DNA from: Shimia sp040225985
Lineage (GTDB): Bacteria; Pseudomonadota; Alphaproteobacteria; Rhodobacterales; Rhodobacteraceae
NCBI RefSeq assembly: GCF_040225985.1
Contig: NZ_JBBPEU010000011.1
Span: 62,001-126,000, forward strand
Direction: 5' to 3'
DNA: 64,000 nucleotides
Below are positions 8,246-16,921 of the stretch, piece by piece. Position 1 is the first letter of the stretch; every line of letters begins with the position of its first letter. The notes beneath the pieces were generated by a model. The model did no database searches. It saw nothing but the letters and a program-made list of their open reading frames with translations, and was not told where the DNA came from. The translations under genes were made by a program, and so were the position numbers.

Positions 8246-10086
8246 AACCCTGAAATACGGGACCGGCAGAGGGTGCGGATTTCCTCAAGCAGGCGTGCAT
8301 ATTCGGGCGTATCAAGCGCGGCATAATGAAAATTCTTCATCAACCCGGTGAGTTGCGTGAAAAACTGGCGCGCCTCGCCCTTGTCAGCGAATTTCGGGCG
8401 CGCGCTACACACTTCATAGATTAGCCCAAAGGTCAGTTTCTGCCGTTCCAGCGGCACCGTCGCATCCACATCGTCAAACGCGTCCTGCTGCAGATAGACC
8501 ATGTCAAGGAACAGGGCGGCCTGCTGGGTGACGAAATCCTCAAGCGTCACGCCTTCCTCGCCGGTGACCTGCATCATCTGGCTGATCTGGTCGCCACGCT
8601 CCAGCAACGCCTGCATCTCTTTCACCCGCCCGACCCAGCCGGGTTTGACCTGTCGTTCGTACCAGTCGGACAGTTGGTCCTGATAGCGCGACCAGCTCAG
8701 CAGCGGATCAACGGCGGGGTAAAAGCGCTTGTAGGCCCTTTCCGAAGACAGCCCTAGAAAGCACTTGACCGTGGACAGGGTCGATTGCGTGACTGGTTCG
8801 TCAAAGTTGCCCCCCGCAGGCGACACGGTGCCGATCAGGGTCAGGCTGCCACTGTCGCCATCATTGGTACGGATCACGCCCGCGCGCTCGTAAAGTCCCT
8901 TGATCGAGCTTTCCAGATAGGCGGGGAACCCTTCTTCCCCGGGGATTTCCTCGAGCTTGCCCGAGGTTTCCCGCATCGCCTGCGCCCAGCGCGAAGTGCT
9001 GTCGGCGATCAACAGAACGTTCAACCCCATCTGGCGGTAATACTCGCCCAACGTGATGCCCGTAAAGATTGACGCCTCGCGCGCCGCAACCGGCATGGAA
9101 GAGGTGTTGCAGATAATGATGGTCCGGTCCATCAGGCTTCCGCCCGAGGTCGGATCGGTCATTTTCGGAAATTCGTTGATCGTCTCCACCACCTCACCCG
9201 CGCGTTCGCCGCAGGCCACAACGATCACGATATCGACCTTGGCATTGCGCGCAATCAGGTTCTGCAGCACGGTCTTGCCCGCCCCGAATGGTCCGGGGAT
9301 GCAGGCCGTGCCCCCCCGCGCAATCGGAAAGAAGGTGTCAATCAGACGCTGCGACGTCAGAACGGGTTCGTTCGGATAGGTCCGCTGGGACAAGGCGCGC
9401 TTCAGAAGATGGCTGGGCAAAGGGCGGCGCACCGGCCACCGTTGCGACAGCGTCAGCGCATGTTCGCCACCATTTTCGTCCACCAGACGTGCCACGGTGT
9501 CATGCACCTGCGCCGCGCCTTCCTGAATCCAGACGACCTTGTACCGGCCGGGCCAGTTGAACGGTACCATGATCTTGTGGCTGAACCGCCCCTCGGGCAC
9601 TGCGCCGATGCTGTCGCCGGCCTCGACGGTGTCGCCCACCTTGACCGAGGGCGCGAAGGACCATTTTGCTTGCTGGTCGATGGCGGGTACATCCACACCA
9701 CGCGGAAGGAAGGTGCCATAGCTGGCCGCGACCTTGGGCAAAGGGGATTGCAGCCCGTCATATACCCGCCCCAGCAATCCTGGCCCCAGCTCGACCGACA
9801 GCATGAGGCCAGTTTGTGCAACCGGATCGCCCACCGCGACACCGGCCGTGCTCTCGTAGACCTGCACATCCGCCGTGTCGCCCCGTACCTGCAGCACCTC
9901 GGCCTTGAGCTGTTCCTGCCGTCCGCCTGGACCGGGGCGCGAAGGCAGAATGTAAACCACCTCGTTTTTGACCAGGTGCCCGGGCGTGCCGTCCGCTTCG
10001 GGCAGCGCCTGAATTTTCACAAGGTCTTCCTGAACTACAACGACGCGCGCGGTGGCAGTCTGTTCGGTTGATGTGGGGGCGTTCAT
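8236..10086 (-). CDS. atpA: V/A-type ATP synthase/ATPase catalytic subunit A
   Basis: A 616-aa catalytic subunit of the V/A-type rotary ATPase V1/A1 head. The Walker A motif is GPFGAGKT at residues 265-272, and VIVVACGERAGEV and LLIADSTSRWAQAMRE are the usual A-subunit segments. The N-terminal beta-barrel and the V/A-specific non-homologous insert (about 100-200) are present. Length matches the family (580-620). It is the last gene of the operon, overlapping the upstream DUF2764 gene by 4 bases. The gene name follows V-type nomenclature and is not F-type atpA. Confidence 0.95.
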   Translation of the reverse strand: MNAPTSTEQTATARVVVVQEDLVKIQALPEADGTPGHLVKNEVVYILPSRPGPGGRQEQLKAEVLQVRGDTADVQVYESTAGVAVGDPVAQTGLMLSVELGPGLLGRVYDGLQSPLPKVAASYGTFLPRGVDVPAIDQQAKWSFAPSVKVGDTVEAGDSIGAVPEGRFSHKIMVPFNWPGRYKVVWIQEGAAQVHDTVARLVDENGGEHALTLSQRWPVRRPLPSHLLKRALSQRTYPNEPVLTSQRLIDTFFPIARGGTACIPGPFGAGKTVLQNLIARNAKVDIVIVVACGERAGEVVETINEFPKMTDPTSGGSLMDRTIIICNTSSMPVAAREASIFTGITLGEYYRQMGLNVLLIADSTSRWAQAMRETSGKLEEIPGEEGFPAYLESSIKGLYERAGVIRTNDGDSGSLTLIGTVSPAGGNFDEPVTQSTLSTVKCFLGLSSERAYKRFYPAVDPLLSWSRYQDQLSDWYERQVKPGWVGRVKEMQALLERGDQISQMMQVTGEEGVTLEDFVTQQAALFLDMVYLQQDAFDDVDATVPLERQKLTFGLIYEVCSARPKFADKGEARQFFTQLTGLMKNFHYAALDTPEYARLLEEIRTLCRSRISGFHG

Positions 10087-10775
10087 GCATGCTCTCCCTG
10101 AAATCGGATTTCGCCGCGTTTGGCCATGGCCTGCGCGGCAAGGGTGTCAAATCGGTGGGCGGCGGCGGCGGGCACGCTTTGGGCCCAGCGGTCAAAAATG
10201 CTCCAGCTCAGCACGTAAATCGCGACCGCCTCGAAATCGAAAAGATGGCGGGTGGCGTGCCGTTTCAGCAGCCGATAGCTGGTTTCAAGGATATGCCGTT
10301 CCAACGCCAGAGGTTCGTCCGCCTCAAGCAGACGTTGGGCCTCGGGCAGCCAAGGCATCGCCCGCGACAGTCCAAAGGCCGTTTCGGACCAGTGCGCGGG
10401 AATGTGACGCTCCCACCGGCCCACGCCAAACGGGCCCGGCGGCGGGGTTTTCCCGTCGCGGCGCAAGCGCAGCGCCGCCATCGCCGTGCGCAAATCCATG
10501 CGTTCCAGCACAATGCGGCGCAAGGTTGGCTGCGGAATATGGGCAAGCGTGTCTTTCGCACGCTTTACCACCGCCGCCTCGGTCACATCCATCGCATAGG
10601 CATTCCAGCTCAGCACATGTTCCAGCCGCGCCAACACGGCCGCATCCTCGGGCGCGAGCGCCTTCAACCGCCGGTCCAGCCGCAGCCGCGACAGGGGCGG
10701 TTTCTTGGCGATGAACAGCCGCTCGGAACTGGGCAGGCTGCACATCAGCGCGGTATAGGCGTCGCGGTCAGACAT
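10083..10775 (-). CDS. DUF2764-like V/A-ATPase accessory subunit (probable subunit C/d equivalent)
   Basis: A 230-aa, helix-rich soluble protein. Its opening DAYTALMCSLPSS is typical of the DUF2764 family found between subunits E and A in Chlamydia- and Bacteroides-type V-ATPase operons. In those systems it probably takes the place of the central stalk-socket subunit C/d; this is inference from neighbourhood. It starts 1 bp after the subunit E stop and overlaps the subunit A start by 4 bases, as expected for stoichiometric co-translation. Confidence 0.6.
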   Translation of the reverse strand: MSDRDAYTALMCSLPSSERLFIAKKPPLSRLRLDRRLKALAPEDAAVLARLEHVLSWNAYAMDVTEAAVVKRAKDTLAHIPQPTLRRIVLERMDLRTAMAALRLRRDGKTPPPGPFGVGRWERHIPAHWSETAFGLSRAMPWLPEAQRLLEADEPLALERHILETSYRLLKRHATRHLFDFEAVAIYVLSWSIFDRWAQSVPAAAAHRFDTLAAQAMAKRGEIRFQGEHA

Positions 10776-10776
10776 G

Positions 10777-11454
10777 TTAGCGGATCACACCCTCAAGCAC
10801 GGCCTGAAAGCGAGGCTGCAGGTGTTCAAGCAAGACAGACCCGACCGCCTTGTCGCTAAGGTCGAGCAACACACCGTCCCCGTCCGAACGCATCCGGATG
10901 CCTTCGCTCAGATCGTCCGCCACATGCAGGATCACATCTTCGCGCAGCATTTCTGCAGTCAGACCAAGCACATATTTGGTCAGCTTTCCGTGCTGGATAT
11001 CATCGGCGTTCTTCTTGATGTCTTCGGGGGTCGCCGCCTTCTCTGGCAGGATCACCTCGACCTTGCCCTCAAGCCCGGCCTGACGCGCTGTAGAGCCGAC
11101 AACCTCGAGGATCAGCTGTCGCAGCAGATCGGGATCGGCCATTTCCTGCGTCACCAGACGCTGCACATCGGCGGCAAAGCGGCGGGTGAGTTCGCTTTTC
11201 ATCGACAACACCGCGTCGCGCATCGCGGTGTTCAGCGCCTCTTTGCCTGCGTTGACGTAATTGTCCGCCTCGGTATGCGCCTTGCGCAGATAAGCGGTAG
11301 CCTCTTTCTTGGCGTCGGCCACGATGCGTGCGGCCTCGGCTTCGGCCTCGGCCAGAATGCGGTCGGCCTCGGCACGGCCTTCGGCGATCCCGTCATTGCG
11401 CAGTTTCGCGATCAGTTCATCGACGCCATGTGAAACAATGCCCTCTTTCGACAT
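10777..11454 (-). CDS. atpE: V/A-type ATPase peripheral-stalk subunit E
   Basis: A 225-aa protein. The N-terminal half (about 10-100) is a long Ala/Glu/Lys-rich helix (AEADRILAEAEAEAARIVAD) typical of the stalk coiled coil. The C-terminal half is the globular head that holds the A3B3 head to subunit I. It overlaps the proteolipid gene by 1 base. No separate partner stalk subunit (G/F/H) is visible in the operon, as in other DUF2764-containing operons. Confidence 0.88.
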   Translation of the reverse strand: MSKEGIVSHGVDELIAKLRNDGIAEGRAEADRILAEAEAEAARIVADAKKEATAYLRKAHTEADNYVNAGKEALNTAMRDAVLSMKSELTRRFAADVQRLVTQEMADPDLLRQLILEVVGSTARQAGLEGKVEVILPEKAATPEDIKKNADDIQHGKLTKYVLGLTAEMLREDVILHVADDLSEGIRMRSDGDGVLLDLSDKAVGSVLLEHLQPRFQAVLEGVIR

Positions 11455-11897
11455 CAGCCGATCCCCCCGCTGATCACCAGCGCAAAGACAAAGGCAAAGA
11501 CGCCGAATCCTTCAATGATCGCCGCCGGAGCCAGCGCGAGGCCAAAGATCTCGGGCTTTTCCTTGGCGGCGTTGATGGCGGACGCACAGGCGCGCCCCTG
11601 CCAGATTCCGCAATACAGCATCGCGATCCCGGCCAGGATACCCACGCCAAACAGCCCGCCCGAGTTTTCTGGGGTCACCTCGCGGTTCAGTGTGAACATG
11701 ATGACGATCCCGTAGATTACGAAGGTGGACGGAAAGGCCGAAATCCCGACGAAACGGCCATAGCCCCCGTCAGTTTCGGTCATGGCGCCGATACTGGCCT
11801 GCCCCGCAATCGCGCATCCCACAGCCGAAGCCACCGCACCCAGCGCCATCGGCGCGTAAATTCCAAGCCACCCAAGGGCCATGACAAGTTCATTCAT
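11454..11897 (-). CDS. atpK: V/A-type ATPase proteolipid subunit K (membrane rotor)
   Basis: A 147-aa protein with four hydrophobic helices in two hairpins. The ion-carrying carboxylate is E129 in PAAIIEGFG of helix 4. Aligned by eye to Enterococcus NtpK, T58, Y62, Q100 and E129 match residues around the Na+ site, while the NtpK Gln65 position is F59. The start at 11897 overlaps the subunit I stop (ATGA); an upstream frame of 20 codons is out of family. Ion specificity (H+ or Na+) cannot be settled from this. Confidence 0.93.
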   Translation of the reverse strand: MNELVMALGWLGIYAPMALGAVASAVGCAIAGQASIGAMTETDGGYGRFVGISAFPSTFVIYGIVIMFTLNREVTPENSGGLFGVGILAGIAMLYCGIWQGRACASAINAAKEKPEIFGLALAPAAIIEGFGVFAFVFALVISGGIG

Positions 11898-13690
11898 TCC
11901 TGAACCTCCTTGCGGGCCAGCGGGCGAAAGGCAACGCCCTCGTCCGGGAGACCCCATTTGTAAAATTCGATGTAATTCAGTCGCAGCCCGTGCACGACGC
12001 CGCTCATCAGGGCGAGTCCGAAGTTGAGCGCGTGCCCCACCAGCATGATCAACAGCCCGAACAGTATTCCGGGACCTTCCATCGCGTGCATCACGCCGAC
12101 AGCCAGATCGTTGAAGGTGATCGCCAGAGACGCCGATGCGAGGCCCAGCGCGAACAGGCGCATGTAGCTCAGCACATCGCCAAAAGCCCCCATGGCACCG
12201 CTAAGCGCCTTGGCCCCGTCCAGTGCCCGCCAAAGCCAGTCCACCGGCCCCTTGATGTCCCGATCGCTGGAACACAGGAAGACGGCCAGCAACCCGCCCG
12301 CAAGCGCGGCAACGGGCAGCCCCGTGTCCTGCCCGGCCATGCTGCCCCGCCACAGCATTAGTCCGGCGACAAGGGCCACAGCCCAGCCGAGATTGGCATA
12401 GGCGCGTCGTCGCCCGCGCGCGGCATAAGCCGCCAACAGGTTCGCAATCACGAGATGCAGCACACCGATCACAATCGACAGCAACATCATCGTGTCAAAG
12501 TCACCCAATGTCAGCACCTGCATCTGGCCGAGCAGTGTCTGCGGGTCGGGCGAAACCCCGAAATAGCTGCCGACAAGGACACCATAGCCAATTGTACAGA
12601 CTGCAATGATGACCCCCAGCCTCCGCCAGGACCGGCGCGCAACACTTTTGCCAAGGCTGCGCCAGCCCAGAAGCAGCCCTGCCAGGATCAACAGGCCGTA
12701 GCCCGCATCCGCCACGATCATGGCAAAGAATATTGCAAATGAAATCAGCAGCATCACGGTGGGGTCCCAGCCACGGGCGCTGGGCACCTGATAGAACATG
12801 GCCAGATCGACACCGGCGCTGCGCGTGTCTGGCTGTTCCAGCAGTGTCGGAGGCAGCTCATCAGCCCGGGGATCTTCGATCGTGACAGCCAGCCCGCGCG
12901 CACGCGCCCCCGCCAGCACTGCTTCGACCCTGTCGACCGGCACCCAGCCCTGAACCGCGAACAGGCGGTCCTCTTCCAGAACCTGCTGCTCTGCATGAGC
13001 CAGTTCCGCACGGCTTTCGGCCTCGGACAGGTTTTTCCGCATCAGATCAAGATAGCGCGTGCAGGCCAGACGTTCGGCCTCCAGCGCCTCGAGCGCGATC
13101 TCGGTATCTTCGAGGTCTTCCTCGAGCTTGTGCAAGGGGCGTGCGCCGGTATGTGTGCGCGCCACGGGCAACACATCGTCGGGCGGTTCTTCCTGCGCGA
13201 TCAGTACCACGTAGAGAAAACGGTGGTCGGTGCCTAGGATCGACCATGGATAGGCCACCGCGTCCAGCGCTTTACGGTGTTTGACCGGAAGGCGGTAGAA
13301 CCACAGACGGTGGCCCGCCAGTGCATCATGGGGCGGGAAATCCAAATCCCACCACGGGCGCACCTCGCGGATGCGATGCGCCAGAAAGTCGCGCCGGTCA
13401 CGGGTTTCGCGGATACGGTGCATCAGGCCCTGCACCTCGGCCACGAAGCGGGTCATGTCGAAATCGGGCGCGCGCCGTACCTGCCGGCGCGGATTGCCCA
13501 CCTCGGCCAGAAAGCGCAGCGCGGCATAGGCATCCCTGGCCCCGCGTGCCGTGATCTCTTCGGGGGCGTCCGGCAAGGGCACCAAGGGCACAAGATGCAT
13601 GCAGCCCAGCGCCTGCAGAAAATCCAGCGTGACCCGACGGTCGCCCGCATCTCCGATCAGGGTAAGTTTTTTCAACTGGGCTACTGTCAT
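11894..13690 (-). CDS. atpI: V/A-type ATPase subunit I (membrane stator, a-subunit)
   Basis: A 598-aa protein. Its N-terminal soluble half (about 1-310) contains charged coiled-coil segments. The C-terminal half has about seven to eight membrane helices including MIVADAGYGLLIL, the conserved DVLSYMRLFALGLA (half-channel Arg) and GHALNFGLALMSGVVHGLRLNYIEFY. It forms the ion half-channels against the K ring. It overlaps subunit D upstream and K downstream by 4 bases each. Confidence 0.93.
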   Translation of the reverse strand: MTVAQLKKLTLIGDAGDRRVTLDFLQALGCMHLVPLVPLPDAPEEITARGARDAYAALRFLAEVGNPRRQVRRAPDFDMTRFVAEVQGLMHRIRETRDRRDFLAHRIREVRPWWDLDFPPHDALAGHRLWFYRLPVKHRKALDAVAYPWSILGTDHRFLYVVLIAQEEPPDDVLPVARTHTGARPLHKLEEDLEDTEIALEALEAERLACTRYLDLMRKNLSEAESRAELAHAEQQVLEEDRLFAVQGWVPVDRVEAVLAGARARGLAVTIEDPRADELPPTLLEQPDTRSAGVDLAMFYQVPSARGWDPTVMLLISFAIFFAMIVADAGYGLLILAGLLLGWRSLGKSVARRSWRRLGVIIAVCTIGYGVLVGSYFGVSPDPQTLLGQMQVLTLGDFDTMMLLSIVIGVLHLVIANLLAAYAARGRRRAYANLGWAVALVAGLMLWRGSMAGQDTGLPVAALAGGLLAVFLCSSDRDIKGPVDWLWRALDGAKALSGAMGAFGDVLSYMRLFALGLASASLAITFNDLAVGVMHAMEGPGILFGLLIMLVGHALNFGLALMSGVVHGLRLNYIEFYKWGLPDEGVAFRPLARKEVQE

Positions 13691-14283
13691 GATGCAGCCC
13701 TCTTTTTCTTGGATAGCTTCGAGCGCACGACCCCCTGAATCTGTTCGTCATTCAGGTAGATCCGGATGCGTTTGATATTCGCGCGGGTCTGCGGGATCAG
13801 GACCTTTTCGAATAGATTGACACGTTGCGTGATCGTATCCACCGCCTTTTCGAACAGCACAACGCGTTGCTCGGCCACGGCGACCCGAAGGCGGGCCTCG
13901 ATCACCTGTTTCAAGAGGTCCGCTGCCGTGTCCACCCAATGCGGCTTGGCCATAGGAGAATAGGGACGGACCGCAATCTCGACACCGGAAAGTTCCGGCA
14001 CCTTAACGCCGACCACGTTGACCTCGGCCAGATCATAGGCGGTCAATTCGACCAGCCCATCGAGGTCAATGTCTCTCTGAGCCAGCATCGGCAGACGTTC
14101 ACCCACCTCTTGCACCAGCGCATCCACCTCGGCGCGCAGGGCTTTGGCCTCGGTTCGGGCACGGGCGCGTTCGCCCATGAGCTGCTGACGTTTCAAATCC
14201 AGCGAGGGCAGGAAACGCTCGTAACTCTGAAGCTGCGCCGCCTGACGCGCCAGAGAGGACTTATTCAGCTGCAGCCGCGCCAT
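13687..14283 (-). CDS. atpD: V/A-type ATPase central-shaft subunit D
   Basis: A 198-aa protein of two long antiparallel helices. The N-terminal MARLQLNKSSLARQAAQL and the C-terminal RVNLFEKVLIPQTRANIKRI are signatures of the rotating shaft subunit. It starts 23 bp inside the end of the subunit B gene, an unusually long overlap for this operon, and overlaps the subunit I start by 4 bp. Confidence 0.92.
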   Translation of the reverse strand: MARLQLNKSSLARQAAQLQSYERFLPSLDLKRQQLMGERARARTEAKALRAEVDALVQEVGERLPMLAQRDIDLDGLVELTAYDLAEVNVVGVKVPELSGVEIAVRPYSPMAKPHWVDTAADLLKQVIEARLRVAVAEQRVVLFEKAVDTITQRVNLFEKVLIPQTRANIKRIRIYLNDEQIQGVVRSKLSKKKRAAS

Positions 14284-15622
14284 CGGACCCTTTCGGGAAA
14301 TACTTGTCGATCAGGGATTGCTTCATCAAAAGCTGCTCGGCCTCGAAACACTCGGCCATCGTTGCCCAGCCAAGATCAAGCGCCTCTTCCAGCGGCATCG
14401 AGACATCCAGCTTCATGAACCGCTCTCGGAACAGCGCCCCGAACTTCAGAAGTTGCAGGTCATAGTCGGATAGATCAAACGCCATCGCCTGTTTCTGGGC
14501 CGCATCGCGCGATTCAGAATACAGGCGGATCATGGTGTTCATGATCTGGCCATGATCCTCGCGCGTGGTCTTGCCAATCACGTTCTGCTTGAGCCGCGAC
14601 AGGCTGCCGAACGGGTCCAGCATGCCGGAATGCAGATAGAACTGCCCTTCGGTGATATAGCCGGTATTGTCGGGCACGGGATGGGTCACGTCATTGCCGG
14701 GCATGGTGGTCACCGCAAGAATAGTCACCGACCCGCCGCGGGAAAAGTCGCAGGCCTTTTCATATCGCCGCGCAAGCTGGGAATAGAGGTCACCCATGTA
14801 CCCACGGTTGGACGGCACCCGTTCCTGGCTGATCCCGACCTCTTTCATGGCGTCGGCATAGGCGGTCATATCCGTCATGGCCACGAGCACACGCTTGCCC
14901 TCTTCTACCGCGAACTTCTCGGCCACGGCCAGCGCCATATCCGGAACCAGAAGGCGTTCAACCAGCGGGTCCATCGCCTGATTGACGAACATCACCGTGC
15001 GCGAGAACACGCCGGCATCTTCAAAAGCCTGACGGAAGGTGTGGAAGTCGTCAAAGATCAGCCCCAGCCCGCCAAACACCACGATATCGGCGTCGGCCTG
15101 AATGGCGATCCGGGACAGGAACGCATTGAACGGCTCGCCCGAGACCGAAAAAATCGGGATTTTCTGGCTTTCGACAAGGGTGTTGAACACGTCGATCATC
15201 GGCACATCAGTGCGGATCATGCGGTTGGGTACCGTGCGCTCGACCGGGTTGACCGACGGGCCGCCGATACTGACGCGCGGCTCGGCGCTCAAATCCGGCC
15301 CGCCATCAATCGTTTCGCCAGCCCCGTTGAACACGCGTCCAAGGATATTCCCGGAATAAGGCACCTGCATAGGGCGTCCCAGAAAGGTCGCCGTGGCCTC
15401 GGTCGAGATGCCCTTGGTGCCGGAATAAACCTGCAAGGTCACAACATCATGGTCGATAAAGATCACCTGCGCGAGGGACTTAATCCCGTCCACGGTTGCA
15501 ATCATGGCAAGGTCCCCGAACCGAACCGCAACCGCGCGGTCATCGCCGGGGGGGACGCGCACCTTGATGGTGTCGCCTACGATTTCAAGAACGCGGGTAT
15601 ATCTGAGCAGATTTTGCGACAT
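14261..15622 (-). CDS. atpB: V/A-type ATPase non-catalytic subunit B
   Basis: A 453-aa head subunit. It lacks a canonical P-loop (IPIFSVSGEPFNAFLSRIA in its place), as expected for B. It carries FVNQAMDPLVERLLVPDMALAVAEKF, DMTAYADAMKEVG and the family signature GYMGDLYSQLARRYE. It is the first gene of the leftward operon. In Chlamydia/Bacteroides-type operons the usual order is E-DUF2764-A-B-D-I-K; here the order is B-D-I-K-E-DUF2764-A, the same genes circularly shifted. Confidence 0.95.
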   Translation of the reverse strand: MSQNLLRYTRVLEIVGDTIKVRVPPGDDRAVAVRFGDLAMIATVDGIKSLAQVIFIDHDVVTLQVYSGTKGISTEATATFLGRPMQVPYSGNILGRVFNGAGETIDGGPDLSAEPRVSIGGPSVNPVERTVPNRMIRTDVPMIDVFNTLVESQKIPIFSVSGEPFNAFLSRIAIQADADIVVFGGLGLIFDDFHTFRQAFEDAGVFSRTVMFVNQAMDPLVERLLVPDMALAVAEKFAVEEGKRVLVAMTDMTAYADAMKEVGISQERVPSNRGYMGDLYSQLARRYEKACDFSRGGSVTILAVTTMPGNDVTHPVPDNTGYITEGQFYLHSGMLDPFGSLSRLKQNVIGKTTREDHGQIMNTMIRLYSESRDAAQKQAMAFDLSDYDLQLLKFGALFRERFMKLDVSMPLEEALDLGWATMAECFEAEQLLMKQSLIDKYFPKGSDGAAAAE

Positions 15623-15857
15623 GGCAGACCCCTGTCACCAATGGTTTGTCCCGCCTTTTGGGGGATCCGGAGGCGAGTCGGAATGCTTTATCTCAGACTA
15701 CCCTGCTGCTTCGGGTATACAAGCAAGACTTGGGGGAAGGCCCGAGTTTTCCCTGAACGGCCCCGCCCCTGCCCTGACCGCGGGCACCGCATGGGATTGC
15801 TCGACATTTTTGTGACGCGCGCCCAAGGTGACACGACGACGCGAAAAGGAGACACAG
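15623..15857. promoter_or_regulatory. Divergent intergenic region between the V-ATPase operon and ureohydrolase gene
   Basis: 235 bp of GC-rich sequence separate the divergent starts. It must hold the V-ATPase promoter on the minus strand and a promoter for the ureohydrolase. I could not identify a convincing -35/-10 pair or palindrome. A ribosome-binding AAGGAG lies at 15846-15851, just before the ureohydrolase ATG. Confidence 0.4.
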
Positions 15858-16805
15858 ATGAATTTTAACCAGCCCCTTGGCGGAAACGAGATGCCCCGGT
15901 TCGGCGGGCTGCCGACCATGATGCGCCTGCCCCATCAGGACAGCGCGGCAGGGCTGGATGCCTGTTTTGTCGGCATTCCCATGGATATCGGCACCTCGCA
16001 CCGGTCCGGCACGCGGTTTGGTCCGCGCCAGATACGCGCCGAAAGCGCAATGATCCGGCCCTACAACATGTGGACCAAGGTTTCTCCTTTCGATTCTCTC
16101 CAAATCGCAGATATCGGAGATGTCGCGATCGACACGTTTGACCTGAAAAGATCGGTGCAGATCATCGAAGAGGCGTATGACGAGATCTTAAGCCACGGTG
16201 CCATTCCCTTGACACTTGGGGGGGATCACACACTCAGCTATCCGATCCTGCGCGCGATGGCCAAGAAACACGGGCCGGTCGGGCTGGTTCACGTGGATGC
16301 CCATGCCGATATCAACGACCTGATGTTCGGCGAGAAACTCGCCCACGGTACCCCGTTCCGGCGCAGCCACGAGGAGCGTTTGATCGACCCCGCGCGAGTC
16401 TGCCAGATCGGACTCAGGGCAACCGGCTATGAGGCGGGCGATTTCGACTGGCCCCGCGAACAGGGTTGGCGCGTCGTTCAGGCCGAGGAAATCTGGTACA
16501 AGTCGCTTGCCCCACTGATGGAAGAGGTCCGCACCCAGATGGGAGATGGGCCTGTTTACCTCAGCTTTGATATCGACAGTTTCGATCCCGCATATGCCCC
16601 CGGTACCGGAACGATGGAACCGGGCGGGCTGACGTCCCATCAGGGCATTGAACTTGTGCGCGGGCTGGCGGGGCTGGACATCGTCGGTTGTGACCTGGTC
16701 GAGGTCTCGCCGCCCTATGACACTTCGGGTGCCACGGCCAATCTGGCGGCAAACATCCTGTTCGAGATGCTCTGTGTGCTGCCGGGCGTCAAGGCGCGCG
16801 GCTGA
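15858..16805 (+). CDS. Guanidino-acid ureohydrolase (guanidinobutyrase/guanidinopropionase-like, arginase family)
   Basis: A 315-aa Mn2+ ureohydrolase that releases urea from a guanidino substrate. All ligands are visible: H124 in GGDH, D147/H149/D151 in DAHAD, and D238/D240 in SFDIDSFDP. The N-terminal QPLGGNEMPRFGG and GIPMDIGTSHRSGTRFGPR are strongly like Pseudomonas GbuA/GpuA rather than SpeB agmatinase. The ATG at 15858 is chosen for its AAGGAG; a further in-frame ATG lies 10 codons upstream. The gene stands alone between two divergent or same-strand unrelated genes. Confidence 0.88.
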   Translation: MNFNQPLGGNEMPRFGGLPTMMRLPHQDSAAGLDACFVGIPMDIGTSHRSGTRFGPRQIRAESAMIRPYNMWTKVSPFDSLQIADIGDVAIDTFDLKRSVQIIEEAYDEILSHGAIPLTLGGDHTLSYPILRAMAKKHGPVGLVHVDAHADINDLMFGEKLAHGTPFRRSHEERLIDPARVCQIGLRATGYEAGDFDWPREQGWRVVQAEEIWYKSLAPLMEEVRTQMGDGPVYLSFDIDSFDPAYAPGTGTMEPGGLTSHQGIELVRGLAGLDIVGCDLVEVSPPYDTSGATANLAANILFEMLCVLPGVKARG

Positions 16806-16921
16806 TCTTGGGGCAGAGTTGACACAAGTCATGGACGGACCCTCCGCACGTCGTGGACTGTAGCCCAAACAGACAAAGCACGCAGCAAAGCAGGCCCGCG
16901 TCGGCTTGACGGAGGACGATC

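Noticed and set aside
15858..16805. Agmatinase SpeB
   Set aside because: The N-terminal blocks resemble guanidinobutyrase/guanidinopropionase more than SpeB, and no polyamine genes are nearby.
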